Shown one piece after another: positions 1 through 11,078 of a DNA stretch of 64,000 nucleotides; position 1 is the stretch's first letter, and each line of letters starts with the position of its first letter. The position numbers were made by a program, and so were the translations under genes. The stretch is from Nephrocerus scutellatus (lineage: Eukaryota; Arthropoda; Insecta; Diptera; Pipunculidae). The notes beneath the pieces were generated by a model. The model did not search any database, was not told the origin of the DNA, and saw only the letters and a program-made list of their open reading frames with translations. The DNA lies in contig OX352765.1 in the NCBI GenBank assembly GCA_947095585.1, positions 64,047,425 through 64,111,424 on the forward strand. The letters are read 5' to 3'.

Positions 1-15
1 AAGGCGAGAAATAGC

Positions 16-870
16 GATTATGCACTAGGCGAGTAGAAACTCGCTCTCGCCTTTTTTTCGTCCATGTATACTGCAGAGTGGGAAGTAAAGCGAGAAGTTT
101 TTTGTTTTGTTTTTCGAAATAAACATAAAAAAAAATTTTTATTTGAATTGGTTGTGATAATATACATTCATTAACGGGAGATTCAAGTCGGCTCAAGGGA
201 CACAATTGACCCAAAGTGTTTGGGAGGATATTCAAAGAGAATTGAATGCAATTGGGCCATCAAAGACCATTATATCCATATCCAAATCCACCGGTGGCAA
301 AGTAATTAACTGCCGCTAAAACTTGCAAGTGGCACGGTATTGAAGTATGGCGTATGACATATAGTGGTTGGAAAATATTCTTCCATACTATTTATTAAAT
401 TAATTAATAAACCTTTCGGTAATCGGTAAAGTTCCTGGAATCTTTGGATAAAATATTAACTTAATTAAATATATTAATAAATCACATATGTACATATGTG
501 TAGACTATTAAAATTATATACCTTGTATCGTCGATGTCAAAAGGGTTTAATTCGTCCCTAAGACGAGACCGGATTATTCTCATATTATTTTTTTTATCAA
601 AAAACCGCAATTGGCAAATTTTCCATTTTTAAATTTTAATTTATGTAAATATTTTTATTATTCTCAAATTCACAACACAATATTACAACATAAAATGTCA
701 TCCAATTTCAAACAACAACAAAAGCACAATATGACAGCTAAATCCATAGTTGCTCAATTTTCTCGCCTTTTACTTTTGTCGTTTTGTGCATAATCGTTAA
801 AAAACTGTCGGACAAAACAAAAAGGCGAGAAATCAAACCAAAACTCGCTTCTCGCCTTTTGTGCATAATC
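16..870. mobile_element. Unclassified TIR element with Myb/SANT-like relic
   Basis: The left end (16-52) and right end (842-870) carry inverted copies of GATTATGCAC followed by GGCGAG; a second, inner right-end-like copy is at 761-795, so the true right border could be 795 or 870. Between them, plus strand about 168-270 reads as a short open stretch with the pattern F-I-N-G-R-F ... V-W-E-D-I-Q-R-E-L-N, which resembles the start of the Myb/SANT-like DNA-binding domain that many insect TIR transposons (for example PIF/Harbinger-type second ORFs) encode. It breaks at a stop near 318. No transposase is visible, so this would be a non-autonomous or decayed copy. Class assignment is inference. Confidence 0.4.
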
Positions 871-880
871 CCACTCCTGG

Positions 881-1310
881 AGAACTGGATTAACATTGAC
901 ATATCACAAACAAAAGACAACAAATCGCAAAAAAAAAAATAATTCAACGCGAATTTGAAATTTCCAATTTGTTTCAGATCAAAGCAAACTACTACGCACA
1001 TTACTCGTCTTAAAGTTGGTTTAAATTTAAAATGTTTTTTAATTAGCTGACATGATTTTAGTATTATAGAAGAAAAATTTCTTTAATAATTTCTACATTA
1101 CTAAGCGTCATCATTGCGATGATTTTCATTCAAACTAATAAGCCTTGATAATGAATCGACATTCATCAGGAGAGCACTTAAATATAGACAATACAATTTT
1201 GAAACTGGGGAGAGCATGTAAAAAAAAATGCATCTGAAAGCTTAACCCATTGGGTGATGTGGAAAAGGCTTAGTTAAATAAAAAATAAATATCTACTTAA
1301 AATTTTGATA
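881..1310. other. AT-rich stretch, nothing recognised
   Basis: I see no open frame with a recognisable domain, no terminal repeats and no splice-site pair that I can tie to Dip2 here. Confidence 0.4.
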
Positions 1311-1319
1311 TGTCCGTCC

Positions 1320-2545
1320 GTGTATCTGGCCCACAGACAACAAGATCTTTGTTTTCTTTTCTTTCGTCACGGGCAGACGTTGTCACGCTCGAAAACCAAC
1401 GGCCGTTTTTACGCTCGGTTCTGAATTTTATCTAGCAGATGCTAGGTAGTTTTGGGAGTACCTGAATAGATATGACAATTGTACTAACGTTTGAGGGGAA
1501 TGAATGGCTTGTAGATTGTAGCCAGATCAATTAGAGTGATCTATTTCTTGCATCTTGAGAGAAAACCTAAACATTTCACAGCATTTTTGGCAATGGCTTC
1601 GTTCAAACGAAGCTTGTCGCTGACGTACATACCGAGAATTGCGAGTGCCATTCATGGATATTGGCTAAGGGTTTACGATTCGCTTGGATGACTTAGGACA
1701 ACATTGTGTTTTGGAAGCGTTAAATTCCACTCTATTATCTTTAACCATTTTGTTATGCTATGCAAGCCAGAATTTAACGTGCTAAACTAACATAGTTGTT
1801 TGAGTCCCACGTGTGATGGTGAGGGGCGTTCCTCAAACTTATATGAGAAGCTGAGAGTGCTGTCATCGACGAAAGAGTGAACTGAATTAGAAGTCTGGAT
1901 CATTTATTAAAATGAGGAAAAGTGTTGGAGACAAAACAGAGTCCTGGGGAACGCCAGCAATAAAGCGATCGATTTTAGACTTGAAACCGTACAAAACAAC
2001 TTGGATTGAGCGACCCAAAGATAACTTCTAATCCAATGAAGCATTTTTTTATCGACTCCATAGGCATCCGTTTTGTTTACAAAAGCTTGATGCCAAACTC
2101 TGTCAAATGCCTTGCAAATATCGAGTGCAACAACTTTGCTTCCACCAAACTGATGAATAGGCTGGATTTCGTTAGTTTCAAGATATTTCATGAGCTGATA
2201 ATTGATCAGCGTTTCCATGACCTTGGAAAGAACGGATGTAAGTCTTATGGGTCGGTACGAGGATCGAAACGACGGCTCGCCTTCTTTGGGTATAGGCCGC
2301 AGAAAGGATGTTTCCAACTTCTCGGAAAGAGTCTAGAAGAATAGGGTTGATGGAAAAGCTGATGCAATGTTAATGCTAGCTTGGAAGAGCACCCCTTCAG
2401 AACTCTAGCAACTGCACGAGTACGAATAAATCTGGAAGCGAGGAGCTAGCTGCAAAATGCGTAGCAAACAGATTGGCCTTGTCCGCAGAGCTGACAACAT
2501 GAATGTCATTATAAATGACCGTTGAAATCGACGACGAGGAAGTGT
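1320..2545 (-). pseudogene. Jockey-like LINE relic (reverse transcriptase)
   Basis: Read on the minus strand this is a decayed non-LTR reverse transcriptase. In order it shows a thumb-proximal block L-F-P-R-S-W-K, then Y-R-P-I-R-L-T-S-V-L-S-K-V-M-E-T, then V-A-L-D-I-C-K-A-F-D-R-V-W-H (palm motif with its aspartate), then the catalytic box as F-V-D-D (1862-1873) in another frame. About 30 residues are missing between M-K-Y-L-E-T-N-E-I and the H-Q-F-G segment. It is the same family as the plus-strand copy at 42280-43900: both share the METLIN-QxMKYLETNEI segment. Several frameshifts and stops make it inactive. Confidence 0.8.
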
Positions 2546-2563
2546 TTTTGATTCCTGCTCTCT

Positions 2564-2653
2564 AGACACCATGTAGGGACTTAGATTGATATGGAAGCTC
2601 CTGTGTATAGACACCATGTAGGGACTTAGATTGATATGGAAGCTCCTGTGTAT
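2564..2653. repeat. 45-bp tandem duplication, two units
   Basis: A 45-bp unit beginning AGACACCATGTAGGGAC occurs at 2564-2608 and again, identical by eye, at 2609-2653. It lies just upstream of the LINE relic. Confidence 0.9.
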
Positions 2654-2851
2654 AGAACAAAATCGCAAGGTCTTCTCTCCAATACGCCATTAACTACCAG
2701 ACTGTATCAATCCTTTCCAAAATTAGCACTGCGTACTGTGACTCTGGGGCCTTCCCATGCCTTCATCAGTCTTTGCTATGCAAAGCTGGTATCTTCCGAT
2801 TACTCCGCCTTATTGAAATGTAGTGCATCTATCCACCGTAATATTTTTTTT

Positions 2852-2955
2852 TATTCTCTATATTAACTTCGCGTGCCCGGTTGTCGGTGGCTGGATGGCT
2901 GGGTGGCTGGCCGGTGTAATCTTGCGATAAATTTATAACCCACTTTCAATAAATT
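2852..2955 (+). mobile_element. Element X fragment (left end)
   Basis: Carries the X left terminus (ATTCTCTATATTAACTTC then GTGCCCG), a GGCTGG-rich variant of the internal short repeat, and the following AACCCACTTTC block, then stops matching. The rest of the element is absent. Confidence 0.7.
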
Positions 2956-2959
2956 TGTT

Positions 2960-3300
2960 AGTGTGTTAGTGATCGTTTTGTGAACTTGTGAAAAGCTATT
3001 TGAAATGTTAAATCAAAGCAAAAATGAGAAAAAAAAACCTCAAACCTATTTTCTTTTATTAAATTTGAAATCACAATGAATCTCAATGTGTTTTATTAAC
3101 ATTTCGATTTCGATTGCAATGTCATAGCAAACCAATCATTTTTCACTATTTCGTTCTTTGCAATGCTTTATAATATACATTTTTGTAAGTGAAACTACTT
3201 TATCGGCGGTAAGGATGAGTACCAAAAATAATTTTGTTTTGCGATTTTAATGTTAATTTTTTTTCGTAAAAGTCTACCACAGAATCGCGCTCGACCGCAG
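2960..3300. other. AT-rich stretch, nothing recognised
   Basis: No domain-bearing frame, terminal repeat or RNA gene could be seen. Confidence 0.4.
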
Positions 3301-3429
3301 AACTTTTAAAAAAGGAAATCGAACACGAAAGGCGAAAATCTTTTGTTTAAATTTTTTTGTTGCATGTGTTGTTGTTGTGCTAGTATAAAGAGGGGTAAAT
3401 CTCCCAAAATATCAAGAGCTGTTTTAGCT

Positions 3430-3570
3430 CTACGGTAGAGTCGTTTTGAGGGTATTTTAAGGGTCTTTAGAGGAGTCTTTTGAGGGTCTTTTGGGGTCTT
3501 TTGAAGGTCTTTTGGAGGTTTTTTGATGACTCTTTTGAGGGTATTTTGGGGGTCTGTTGAAGGAAAGTAA
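3430..3570. repeat. Degenerate GGTCTTTT-rich simple repeat
   Basis: About a dozen imperfect units of GAGGGTCTTTTG / GGTCTTTTGGAG type. The 120-residue open frame running through it on the minus strand (3306-3668) is lysine/proline-rich because of this repeat and is not a credible gene. Confidence 0.75.
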
Positions 3571-3807
3571 CACGCACAATTGGAATCTATTGGAACAGAA
3601 ATGAAATAACGGCTTTTGTTGGACAGATCGCGAATCAACGAAATTTTAATTTGAATTGCGGAACCCATTCATTTTTGTATAAAAATGTTTGTTCTGATTC
3701 GTTACTCTAGATATCTCTAAACTCTTTGCTTATGCTGATCCTATTGATCGGTGCTGGTGATTCCAAAATCTCTCCAGATGATTCTGTTGGTAATTAGGCT
3801 GCTGCGT

Positions 3808-4281
3808 CTACTGTTGTGAAGATTGTAAGGTTGATTTTCTTGCGTGTTTAAAAAGTATCAGCGATATTCCCACGGCTGCGGTGATGAGGATGGTCGATAA
3901 ACGGTAAGTAGCTATTAGGTGCGTTTTATTTCTCTCTTTAATTTGGCTTATGTAGTGGGTGTTGTTTAAGTGCAGCTCTTTCATAACTTCAGTTAAGAGC
4001 TCTTCAAAGGCTTTCGACGGTGAGTCAAGTTGTCCGATGGCCTGAAGAGTTCTTAAGTTGGGGATTCCGTTGGAGACAAAAGTTCGTTTGTTTACAGCAA
4101 CAGTAGCATTATAATATCGTACTATTAATGTTGCAGATAAACTGAGCGTGTCGTTGTTGACCAATATCGACCCGTTGAACTGGTTAAAAAGAAGTAACCC
4201 AGGAAGTATTTCCTCACCTGTTGAAATATGTTGATTGCTGATGTCTATGAAATTTGTTTGCGTATAACCTAAGTTTATCAT
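3808..4281 (-). pseudogene. Envelope-like C-terminal fragment, Ty3/Gypsy errantivirus type
   Basis: A 157-residue open frame on the minus strand. It has several N-x-S/T sequons, a predicted heptad-like stretch in its middle, and one hydrophobic segment of about 18 residues near the C-terminus followed by a basic tail, which is the layout of the C-terminal part of the env (fusion-type glycoprotein) of insect errantiviruses. The N-terminal part of such a protein is not upstream; a separate relic that matches the middle of the family lies at 14830-15700, also on the minus strand. No gag or pol of the same element is adjacent. It is a fossil fragment, not an active gene. Family assignment rests on layout and general similarity, read by eye. 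Confidence 0.6.
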
Positions 4282-4460
4282 TTAATAATTTAGATCGTTA
4301 ACGGTAACAATTATTCTTAATTACATAAAAATTATTCGCGCATTGAAGTACATTACTAGGTAAAATCAATTCTGGTTACAACAGATTTTCTTGTTATTGG
4401 CTTAACTAGTAATCTTTTTTTGTGGTTGGTGTGCTCACAATATAAATAACGATATATATT

Positions 4461-4965
4461 GCGAGCCCGAAGGGCGAAGCTTATATTCAGAGGACATGAA
4501 AATTTTTCAGCAAGCGTGTTGTACATTTGTACGTTGCATACAATTAGGCTTTTTAGATAATTCAATGTCATTTGTGCGGGTGTGTGTAGCCACTCGCATA
4601 GCCGAATACATTAGCTCATGTGTCTATAGTAGAGGAAAGTTTTTGGTAGGAACGATTTTCAGTACTACTTATAAGTTAAAGTACTACTTTTCGTAAAGTT
4701 GTTCAAAAGTTAAATCTGACAACAGATTATTAAAAGACGGCAAAACAAGTCTGACGATTTTCATTGATAATCATTTTCGTCATTGTCAGAATTTAATGCG
4801 AAATTAAAAAAAGGTTTCTTTTTTTTTTAAAAAAAAAAAGGTGGTACAAATTTTGTGAATTAAATGGTTACTATTAAGATTTAAAGATAATTCTGACTGA
4901 ATTACAACTATCCATATGGCGAGCTGAAAATCGCTGAAAAGTACTATCTTATTTTACTATTAGAG
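4461..4965. mobile_element. Element Y, short copy
   Basis: Begins TTGCGAGCCCGAAGGGCGAA (hairpin GCCC-gaa-GGGC) followed by a block ending in CAGAGGACATGAAAATTTTT, and ends with GAATTACAACTATCC, GGCGAGCTGA and ACTATCTTATT. The same ends in the same order bound the copy at 20352-21250. The interiors differ in length and lack any recognisable coding capacity. No convincing target duplication was seen. Confidence 0.6.
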
Positions 4966-5229
4966 GCTATTTCAAATGCCTCCTCCATGTTAACATAGGG
5001 TAAGTTGTTGTTGTTTTTTTTTTTTTTTTTTTTTTTTAAATGAGCCCTAACTAGATTTTTTTCGGCTCTCGAAAGTATAAAAGAACTTGCTATACCAGCT
5101 TTCTAAGACATGTTCTATGTTTGTTATCTCTTCTTTAATTATATCTAATGCTGTAGAACATTCCACGGCTACTAATCTGCCTTTTCCAATTTGAAGTAGC
5201 AGCGTCAATGTCCTTACCCCCAAACCCCG

Positions 5230-5520
5230 CCGGTCTCTAGTAACGTTTTAAACACCCACTATTCATCTCAGTGAGCCCGAAAACTTCAGAATCGACCCTA
5301 ATATCGGTAACCCCCACCCCAAAATTATCGACATCCCCTAGAGCTGTCTTACCATCGCCATTAAACTCAGCGACCCAGAAAACTATAGAATCCACACTAA
5401 TATCGAGCATCTTCCACCCTGCGAGAATACATAACTCACCCATAGTCCTACCAACACTATTCATCACTGCGATACCGATACCCCCTGCCAAAAAAAACCT
5501 GCTACCCCCACCCTAAGAAG
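5230..5520 (-). repeat. Minisatellite relic, same family as 50270-51010
   Basis: Three imperfect units with the words GACCCAGAAAACTATAGAATC, ACTAATATCG and CACCATCGCCATT-like blocks; these are reverse-complement forms of the units at 50270-51010. The open frames on both strands here are a by-product of the repeat. Confidence 0.65.
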
Positions 5521-6218
5521 TTGATTCCAGATTGTAAGTTATGTATACGAAATTTGGTTGAAATTGATGAAGGCGTTCCAGAGATAGTTAGGCACAAACA
5601 AATAAACAAACAAACATATAAATTCTCTCTTTTATATATCTAGATTGGAGACTTTTCATGCGATTTACCGTAACACTTGGGGACTTTATACGTGAAGTAC
5701 TTTATTTTACCACTTGGGGACTTCTTTCGCACGTTACGCGCTTGCTCACTTTTGCCCTGCTTGGGCGCCAAATAAATTATATCACATCAACTTGATTTTA
5801 AAAAAAAACTTTATTTAATTAAACCGGCAGCGATTCCAAATATAACGGAGCCAACTTTTTCTTAAAACTATAGTTTAATACTAGCTCAGGCGAAACATCG
5901 TACGGCGACGTGTTCTCACAAGTGAGGAAAACTAGTCTATATTAATGAAAATTAAAGTATGTATGCTATTTATACGTTTCAATTCAGTTCATCCGATCGT
6001 GTTCAAACTTTTCATTAAGGTTTTATACCATAATGAACAGGTTTTATCATATTTTGGAAGTGGTCAGATTCCTGTGCAAGGGTTTTTTAAATATCTCATG
6101 TTTTAATAAATTTTTCGATTTTTTTTAAATAGTAGCGTCTTGAAATTATGCAAAACTTCATATTTTGGTACGGGACCCCTGGGTCAATGGACCTCATATA
6201 CGCTTTTTTCTTGCATAG
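5521..6218. other. Non-coding stretch, possible transposon debris
   Basis: Contains a short (AAAC/AAAT)n tract near 5595-5625 and two copies of CACTTGGGGACTT about 50 bp apart (near 5670 and 5715). No frame, TIR or RNA gene was recognised. Confidence 0.35.
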
Positions 6219-6475
6219 GGTGGGCAATTTAAAAGTTTGTTTTTAAATCATAGGTTATGGCAACACTTTTTTACACGAATAGCTTGAAATTTTGACAGTT
6301 CATCAGTCTGATATTCCGCGGCACGAAACAGTTTTTAAAAGTAGTATGGGTCGTGAAAGAGCGCCGCGGAATATCAGAGACTGACGAGCTCTCAAAGTTT
6401 CAAGAAATACATTTAAAAAAAATGTTGCCATAGCCTATGATTTAAAAGCAAACTTTTAAATTGCCCACACTCTGT
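6219..6475. mobile_element. Hairpin MITE, about 255 bp
   Basis: Left arm starts AGGGTGGGCAATTTAAAAG (near 6219) and the right arm ends with its near-perfect reverse complement (near 6455-6475). The pairing continues inward through GGTTATGGCAACA / TGTTGCCATAGCC and TCTGATATTCCGCGG / CCGCGGAATATCAGA, so almost the whole element folds into one hairpin with a short loop near 6345. TA dinucleotides are next to both ends, consistent with a Tc1/mariner-type MITE. Confidence 0.7.
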
Positions 6476-6479
6476 ATTT

Positions 6480-6815
6480 ATGAATCCTCTAAATCTTGAG
6501 TATAGAATGAGAGCACGAAGTATTTTATTTAAATAAAAAATTTAGCCGGAAACGCCGGACGTTTCAGGTACTAAACAAAAAAAATTGAAATATTAGCAGT
6601 AACATCATCATACATGTTATGTGCAAAAAATTCGAAATCTGTTCCTTAAAAAAAATAAATTACACATTGAATGAAAATTTCATGCAAGTTTTTATTCGAA
6701 TGGCAGCATCGCACTCATTACTAATTGTCAAAACTGAAGTAATAGCTGTTTAAATAAAAATGAAAACATATTTGCAAAGTGAACCAAACAATATTCGTTG
6801 ATCTTTGTTGTTTTT
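6480..6815. other. AT-rich stretch, nothing recognised
   Basis: No coding, repeat or RNA feature could be supported. Confidence 0.4.
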
Positions 6816-7200
6816 TTAAATTCTCTATATTAACTTCACTTGCCCGTGGCTGGCTGGCCAAATCTTGTGATCAATTTTTAACCCACTTCCTACAGCCCGA
6901 TTTTATTGAAATTTTGCACACATGTATATCTCCCATACAAATATTTTACAAAATTTACCCGATTTTCTTTAAATTTTGTACACATGTGTGTCTTCGATGG
7001 AAAACACTTTTTGTAAAAATTTGGAGCGATCGGCCCCTTGGGGACCCCAATATACAATTTTTAAATATCGCTATATCGCATCAGATCACGGCAAAGTCTG
7101 AGCTCTGTGCTTTGTGAGCAGCGCTGTTCGCTACCGCTGCGTAATTTGTGTGTGTGTGTGTATCCCCGATTAAATTTTAATTTTTATGGGTTGTTTTTTT
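6816..7200 (+). mobile_element. Element X, divergent short copy
   Basis: Both X termini are present: TTTAAATTCTCTATATTAAC at the left and TTTTTATGGGTTGTTTTTTT at the right. The interior keeps the ACACATGTGT-containing units but is only about 385 bp, so it is an internally deleted and diverged copy. A short TG repeat sits at 7148-7162. Confidence 0.75.
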
Positions 7201-7836
7201 TTATTGGCTGAACTATATACGAGTGCAACATAGTTGATAATAAAATGATACCATATTAAGAATATTATATAAGATAAAGAACATAACTGCACTTTAGTAT
7301 ATTTTTCGACATGTGGGATTTAAATTTAATTTATGTCGAATGACAGCAGAAATAAAAAATATCACTTGAAGAGGAAATGTACGTTTTTATTCTCAAATAC
7401 AGTATTTTAAAAATATTTTTATTGAATTTTCATTGTACGTATAATTTCGTAGTTGCTAGTTTAAATCGACTTAAACTAGTGATTTTAGAATCGAAATCAC
7501 CTTAAATCACCCAAGAATAACAAAACACCGTTTTAATAAGAATTTATAACAAAAATTTAATGTGGGTATTTTCATAAATTAAAAAAAATGACATATCTTT
7601 TTAGAACGTATAGATGATCGGCTTTAAATGAATTAGTTGTAATTAAATTTGTTAGATTTGATGATAGTACATGTTAGTTCCTTAAAATCATTTGTTGAAG
7701 AGTTTATAGAGAAAAACAATCAACAACAGTTTAGTGCATTAAGTTCTATTTAATTTAGCAGAACGAAGGCAGATAAAGTTTCTGAAGTAATAAACCAATA
7801 AGAAGTATGTACGAGTGAACAAAGTTTTTAGTTTAC
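7201..7836 (-). other. Dip2 intron or 3' sequence, nothing recognised
   Basis: AT-rich sequence just downstream (minus strand) of the donor site at 7835-7836. I looked for the next Dip2 exon, expected to continue the (E/D)-x-R-x-E-A-V-Q block, and did not find it here or below. Confidence 0.4.
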
Positions 7837-8553
7837 CACTGGTATAGCGACTTTCATGTCTTCCAAGGCGTCGACAATGTCGATGGTTGCTGCGTGTAGA
7901 CTGTGAATTGGCTATAGTAGCATCAACTATGCAATGGTTAAGTTTTGTCTCATTTTGACTACTTTTGCGTTCAGCACTATTGTTAAGCGTAACAACTGAA
8001 GTTGCAGGTTCAGCACTTATTTTTTGTATTGCGGCTTTTCTATTCAAACTATCAGTCGCAACTGCGCTATTGGGTGTTGTCGATTTGGTGGAACCGGTAA
8101 GGTGAATACGGCTGTTCTGATTTTTAGTAATATTATTAATTGATTTGGCTGCTGCTGAAATAGCACTTGGAGCAATTAAATTTGATGTACATTGCAAAAC
8201 TTGTGGTGGTAGCAGTTTTACGACTCGCTGTGAATCCTCTGGGTATTTTTGAAAACTCCTTTCACTTAGCAACATTTGTTTTGAAGGTGTTTCCATACTT
8301 GATGAACCACTACTGCAGTCATCACCCGCACTACCACTTTCACTACAACCGCTACAATATTTACCACTTTTAAACATTGGTGAAATATGTTGGAAATTGT
8401 TGGCACTAATTGTTTCTGGTTTGGAAAACGAGGACGAGGATTTGTGTGGTCGGTGTTCCTTAAAATTTGATTTCGCTGCAATTTCAGCTGAAAGAGCGGC
8501 GAGCTGGCTATTGAGATCAGGCGATGATTGTTTTACGTTGGTTATTGGACCGG
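7837..8553 (-). CDS. Dip2: Dip2, candidate alternative linker exon B
   Basis: A 717-bp open exon (239 codons) on the minus strand. It starts after a CTTTAAATAAG acceptor (AG at 8554-8555) and ends at a GTAAAC donor (7835-7836). Both ends are phase 1, the same as exons 1 and 2 of Dip2. The product is a low-complexity, Ser/Asn/Thr-rich linker with no fold; it ends H-E-S-R-Y-T-S, which parallels the D/N-E-K-R-Y-H-S block at the end of exon A and of the linker after the DMAP1-binding domain in DIP2 proteins. This suggests B is an alternative to, or a cassette beside, exon A. The acceptor lacks a good pyrimidine tract. Moderate confidence that it is coding; alternative use is inference. Confidence 0.55.
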
Positions 8554-9499
8554 CTTATTTAAAGAGCCAGCATACAAAATATTTTTATTATTTTATTTAT
8601 TTAAAAAGTTTTTTAAAAAGTTAACCCAATAATTACGAAATATTTAATATAAACTAGTAAAGTACTTAGTGATAACTAAATTTATAAAAAAAATTTCTTA
8701 TATATATAATGAAGATGTATCAAGTTTTTGTTACTCAACCAACCTTTTTTTACTACAATGGTTCAATGCATGCGAATTTTTTAGTACAACTCGAAATTAA
8801 ACTCAAAAGTTAAATTACAGAAAAAAGGCGTTTAATAAATATGTTTAAAATGAGGAAATTGCCAACAAGTATCTGTTTAGTTAGTATTTAAAAAACACTA
8901 AACTTTAAATTTATCTTACGCCAGAGAAGAGGGTAATAAACCAAAACTGGCATATATATACAAGCATAATTGCTGCTGACATGAACAGCTTACATAAAAA
9001 AACAAAGAAGAAAAGGTCCAGTTCTTAACCAATTCTTAACAAGGGCATTTCTAAAAGCATTTCAACAATATCAGCAATCGACTGATATCAAGTCTATTAA
9101 TATTTGTGTCTATTCTATCCTAGATAGATTAAAGCGCACAAAAAATATAAAGTTTAGGTTAATTTGATTTAGAGTTGTGGGAAAACAATTTTCTTTTTTA
9201 ACACAAAACTACAGTGGGAAAATTTTCCAAACTTGTGCAACTTCTCATCACTAATATAAGAACTTTACACATTTTTGGAAGAGTAGGTAAATCTTGTGCG
9301 AAAAAGGAGAAAAAATACAAATCGAAAAGCTCAGCGATGCAATGTTGCTGACGACCAGAAAATAGCTAAATTATTTTTCTTGCTCAAAAAAATATACACT
9401 TTAACGTGTATGACAACATTTATTAAACTATTTTTGAAAGAATATTTGAAAAAAGATTAGTTAAACGTCTAGCTAAAATATTACAATAAGCTTTTTATG
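8554..9499 (-). other. Dip2 intron, AT-rich
   Basis: Sequence between candidate exons B and A. Nothing beyond AT-rich non-coding DNA was recognised up to the SINE-like sequence at 9500. Confidence 0.4.
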
Positions 9500-9645
9500 A
9501 AATTCATTAAACTTGTTTGTCAGACACTCGCGATAGGTGGGAAAGTGAAAAGGATTTGTGGTGTTTTTCTATGATTTGAAGTTCGAACTACCCGCTCAGT
9601 AGTCTAACGTACTTACCACTAGAGCTGCGGTACCCACATGCATTC
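9500..9645 (-). mobile_element. tRNA-derived SINE-like sequence
   Basis: On the minus strand a tRNA-like head is visible: an A-box-like GCAGCTCTAGTGGTAAG (9613-9628 region) and a B-box-like AGTTCGAAC (9579-9591 region) about 30 bases apart, as in RNA polymerase III promoters. The sequence then runs into a non-tRNA body. The cloverleaf cannot be closed by a matching 3' acceptor arm, so it is a SINE head or pseudo-tRNA, not a tRNA gene. Confidence 0.45.
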
Positions 9646-9979
9646 ATTTTTGTTATTTTAAGATATTGTTCTAATAATATAAATACATGCGCCAAAAATA
9701 TATAAGATTTTCAGTTTTAGAAAAATGTATTAAAAAATCTTCACAAAATGTATATGTATTAAAAAAAAACAAAAACATTTAAGTTCAAAAAAATTGTAAG
9801 TATCATTTTTTAGTTGCTTATTTTCGTATCAATTAAGAAATATAATTTTATACCTACAGAAATGGGAAAAAAGCAAAAATATATCTACACATCTCAACCA
9901 AAACTTAGTTTTAAATAATTGTGGTGATTCTTAGACTATTTGTGCTTTGCTGATTAAAATACAAAATCTTTGTCCCAAC

Positions 9980-10351
9980 CTGAATGATAACGTTTCTCGT
10001 TGTGTGTCACTCTTCGTTGTGTTCGACGAGCTCGATTTTGATGATGACTACCACCTCCACCCGCACCACTCCCACTACCACCACCGCCACCTGTTCCGCT
10101 TCCGGATTGATGATGCGTTGAAGAAGATTTATGATGTGAGCTCGAGTGGCGATGAGACGATGACAACGAAGGAACTTCGGTTACATAACTATAACCCTCA
10201 CTAGACATTTGAATTCCGTCATTTCCTGCCAGAGGTTGTTGCTGTTGTTGAAGATGTTGATCTTTAAGATTGTAATAAGGCGGCATTCCACCGCTATTGC
10301 ATACGGAAATTCCAACATTACTTCCGGAATTACCATTACCGACTCCGCAAC
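9980..10351 (-). CDS. Dip2: Dip2, linker exon A
   Basis: A 372-bp exon (124 codons), minus strand. Donor CATTCAG|GTTGGG gives GT at 9978-9979; the acceptor AAAAAG is at 10352-10353, weak because no pyrimidine tract precedes it, but an in-frame TAA just upstream forces a splice site near there. Both ends are phase 1. The product is Gly/Asn-rich, then a Q-run, then His/Ser/Gly-rich, and ends A-R-R-T-Q-R-R-V-T-H-N-E-K-R-Y-H-S, the conserved block that precedes (E/D)-x-R-x-E-A-V-Q in DIP2 proteins (known family feature). The next exon was not found in the window. DIP2 proteins carry an N-terminal DMAP1-binding domain and two acyl-CoA-synthetase-like domains; only the N-terminal linker is covered here. 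Confidence 0.75.
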
Positions 10352-11006
10352 CTTTTTATTTTTTATTAATTTTATTATTATTTTAAATAGAATTTAATAA
10401 TTTTATTAAAAAAAAATTAAATTTGGAGCTCTTAATAAAAACCCCATTTAAATTAGATTTTTGTTGATTAATATATCAATTCGCGCAATTTTAGACCAAC
10501 GGTAAAGAAATCGACAAGTGTTCCAGCAAAGCGCCGTTTTTTTTTTATATTTGAAAAATTGTCTTGTTTATACTTGAAATAGATTCATAAGAAACCCGTT
10601 TCGATGGAATTTGTCAGAGGAAAATTATTATTAATTATATTATTATAATTATTACTATTAATAATTTAAAAATTATTACGGAATTCATAACATAAATTGC
10701 TACCATCTACAGAATTGTTACAATATTTAATGTTAACTTAATAAACCAAAAGGTAAGTACGTATTTATTTGTAAATTGAGAGTGCAATTTAATAATCTAT
10801 TTAATTTGAAATAAGAACATAAATATTAAAAATGTTGTATTCGTAAGATTATACATATTAAATAAAAAATGTTAAATTTATTATTTTCAGACTTTTTGAT
10901 TCTTAATGGCAAGAAGCATTATATTTCCTTCTACTACCCCAATAACGCAAGTTTAATTTCTGCTTTGTTTGTTTGTGTTAGTATAAGCATATTATACACA
11001 TCTCAC
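10352..11006 (-). other. Dip2 intron 2
   Basis: Very AT-rich sequence between exon 2 and exon A, with no terminal repeats or coding frames. Confidence 0.5.
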
Positions 11007-11078
11007 CTTGATTTTTTGTCAAATATGGCTGTAACAGTCTTGCTCTTTTCTTTTCATATCCTTTTTGTGTGATATCAC
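11007..11078 (-). CDS. Dip2: Dip2 exon 2, DMAP1-binding domain core
   Basis: A 72-bp micro-exon, minus strand, too short to show as a long open frame. It starts after TTTTTTTCAG (AG at 11079-11080) and ends at G|GTGAGA (GT at 11005-11006). It encodes G-D-I-T-Q-K-G-Y-E-K-K-R-A-R-L-L-Q-P-Y-L-T-K-N-Q. The first part, D-I-T-Q-K-G-Y-E-K-K-R, is the hallmark of the DMAP1-binding domain of DIP2 proteins, and it joins in phase 1 to exon 1 (ending ...L-E-L-S-E) to give L-S-E-G-D-I-T-Q. The join is exact in sequence, phase and order, so I regard this as solid. Intron 1 upstream of it is 48.2 kb. Confidence 0.93.

Noticed and set aside
3306..3668. A 120-residue lysine/proline-rich frame on the minus strand
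   Set aside because: It follows from the GGTCTTTT-type simple repeat and has no start context or domain.
5237..5516. Overlapping open frames on both strands
   Set aside because: They coincide with the decayed minisatellite and have no domains.
9579..9628. A tRNA gene
   Set aside because: A and B boxes are there, but no matching acceptor arm or clear anticodon arm could be formed, so a SINE head is more likely.
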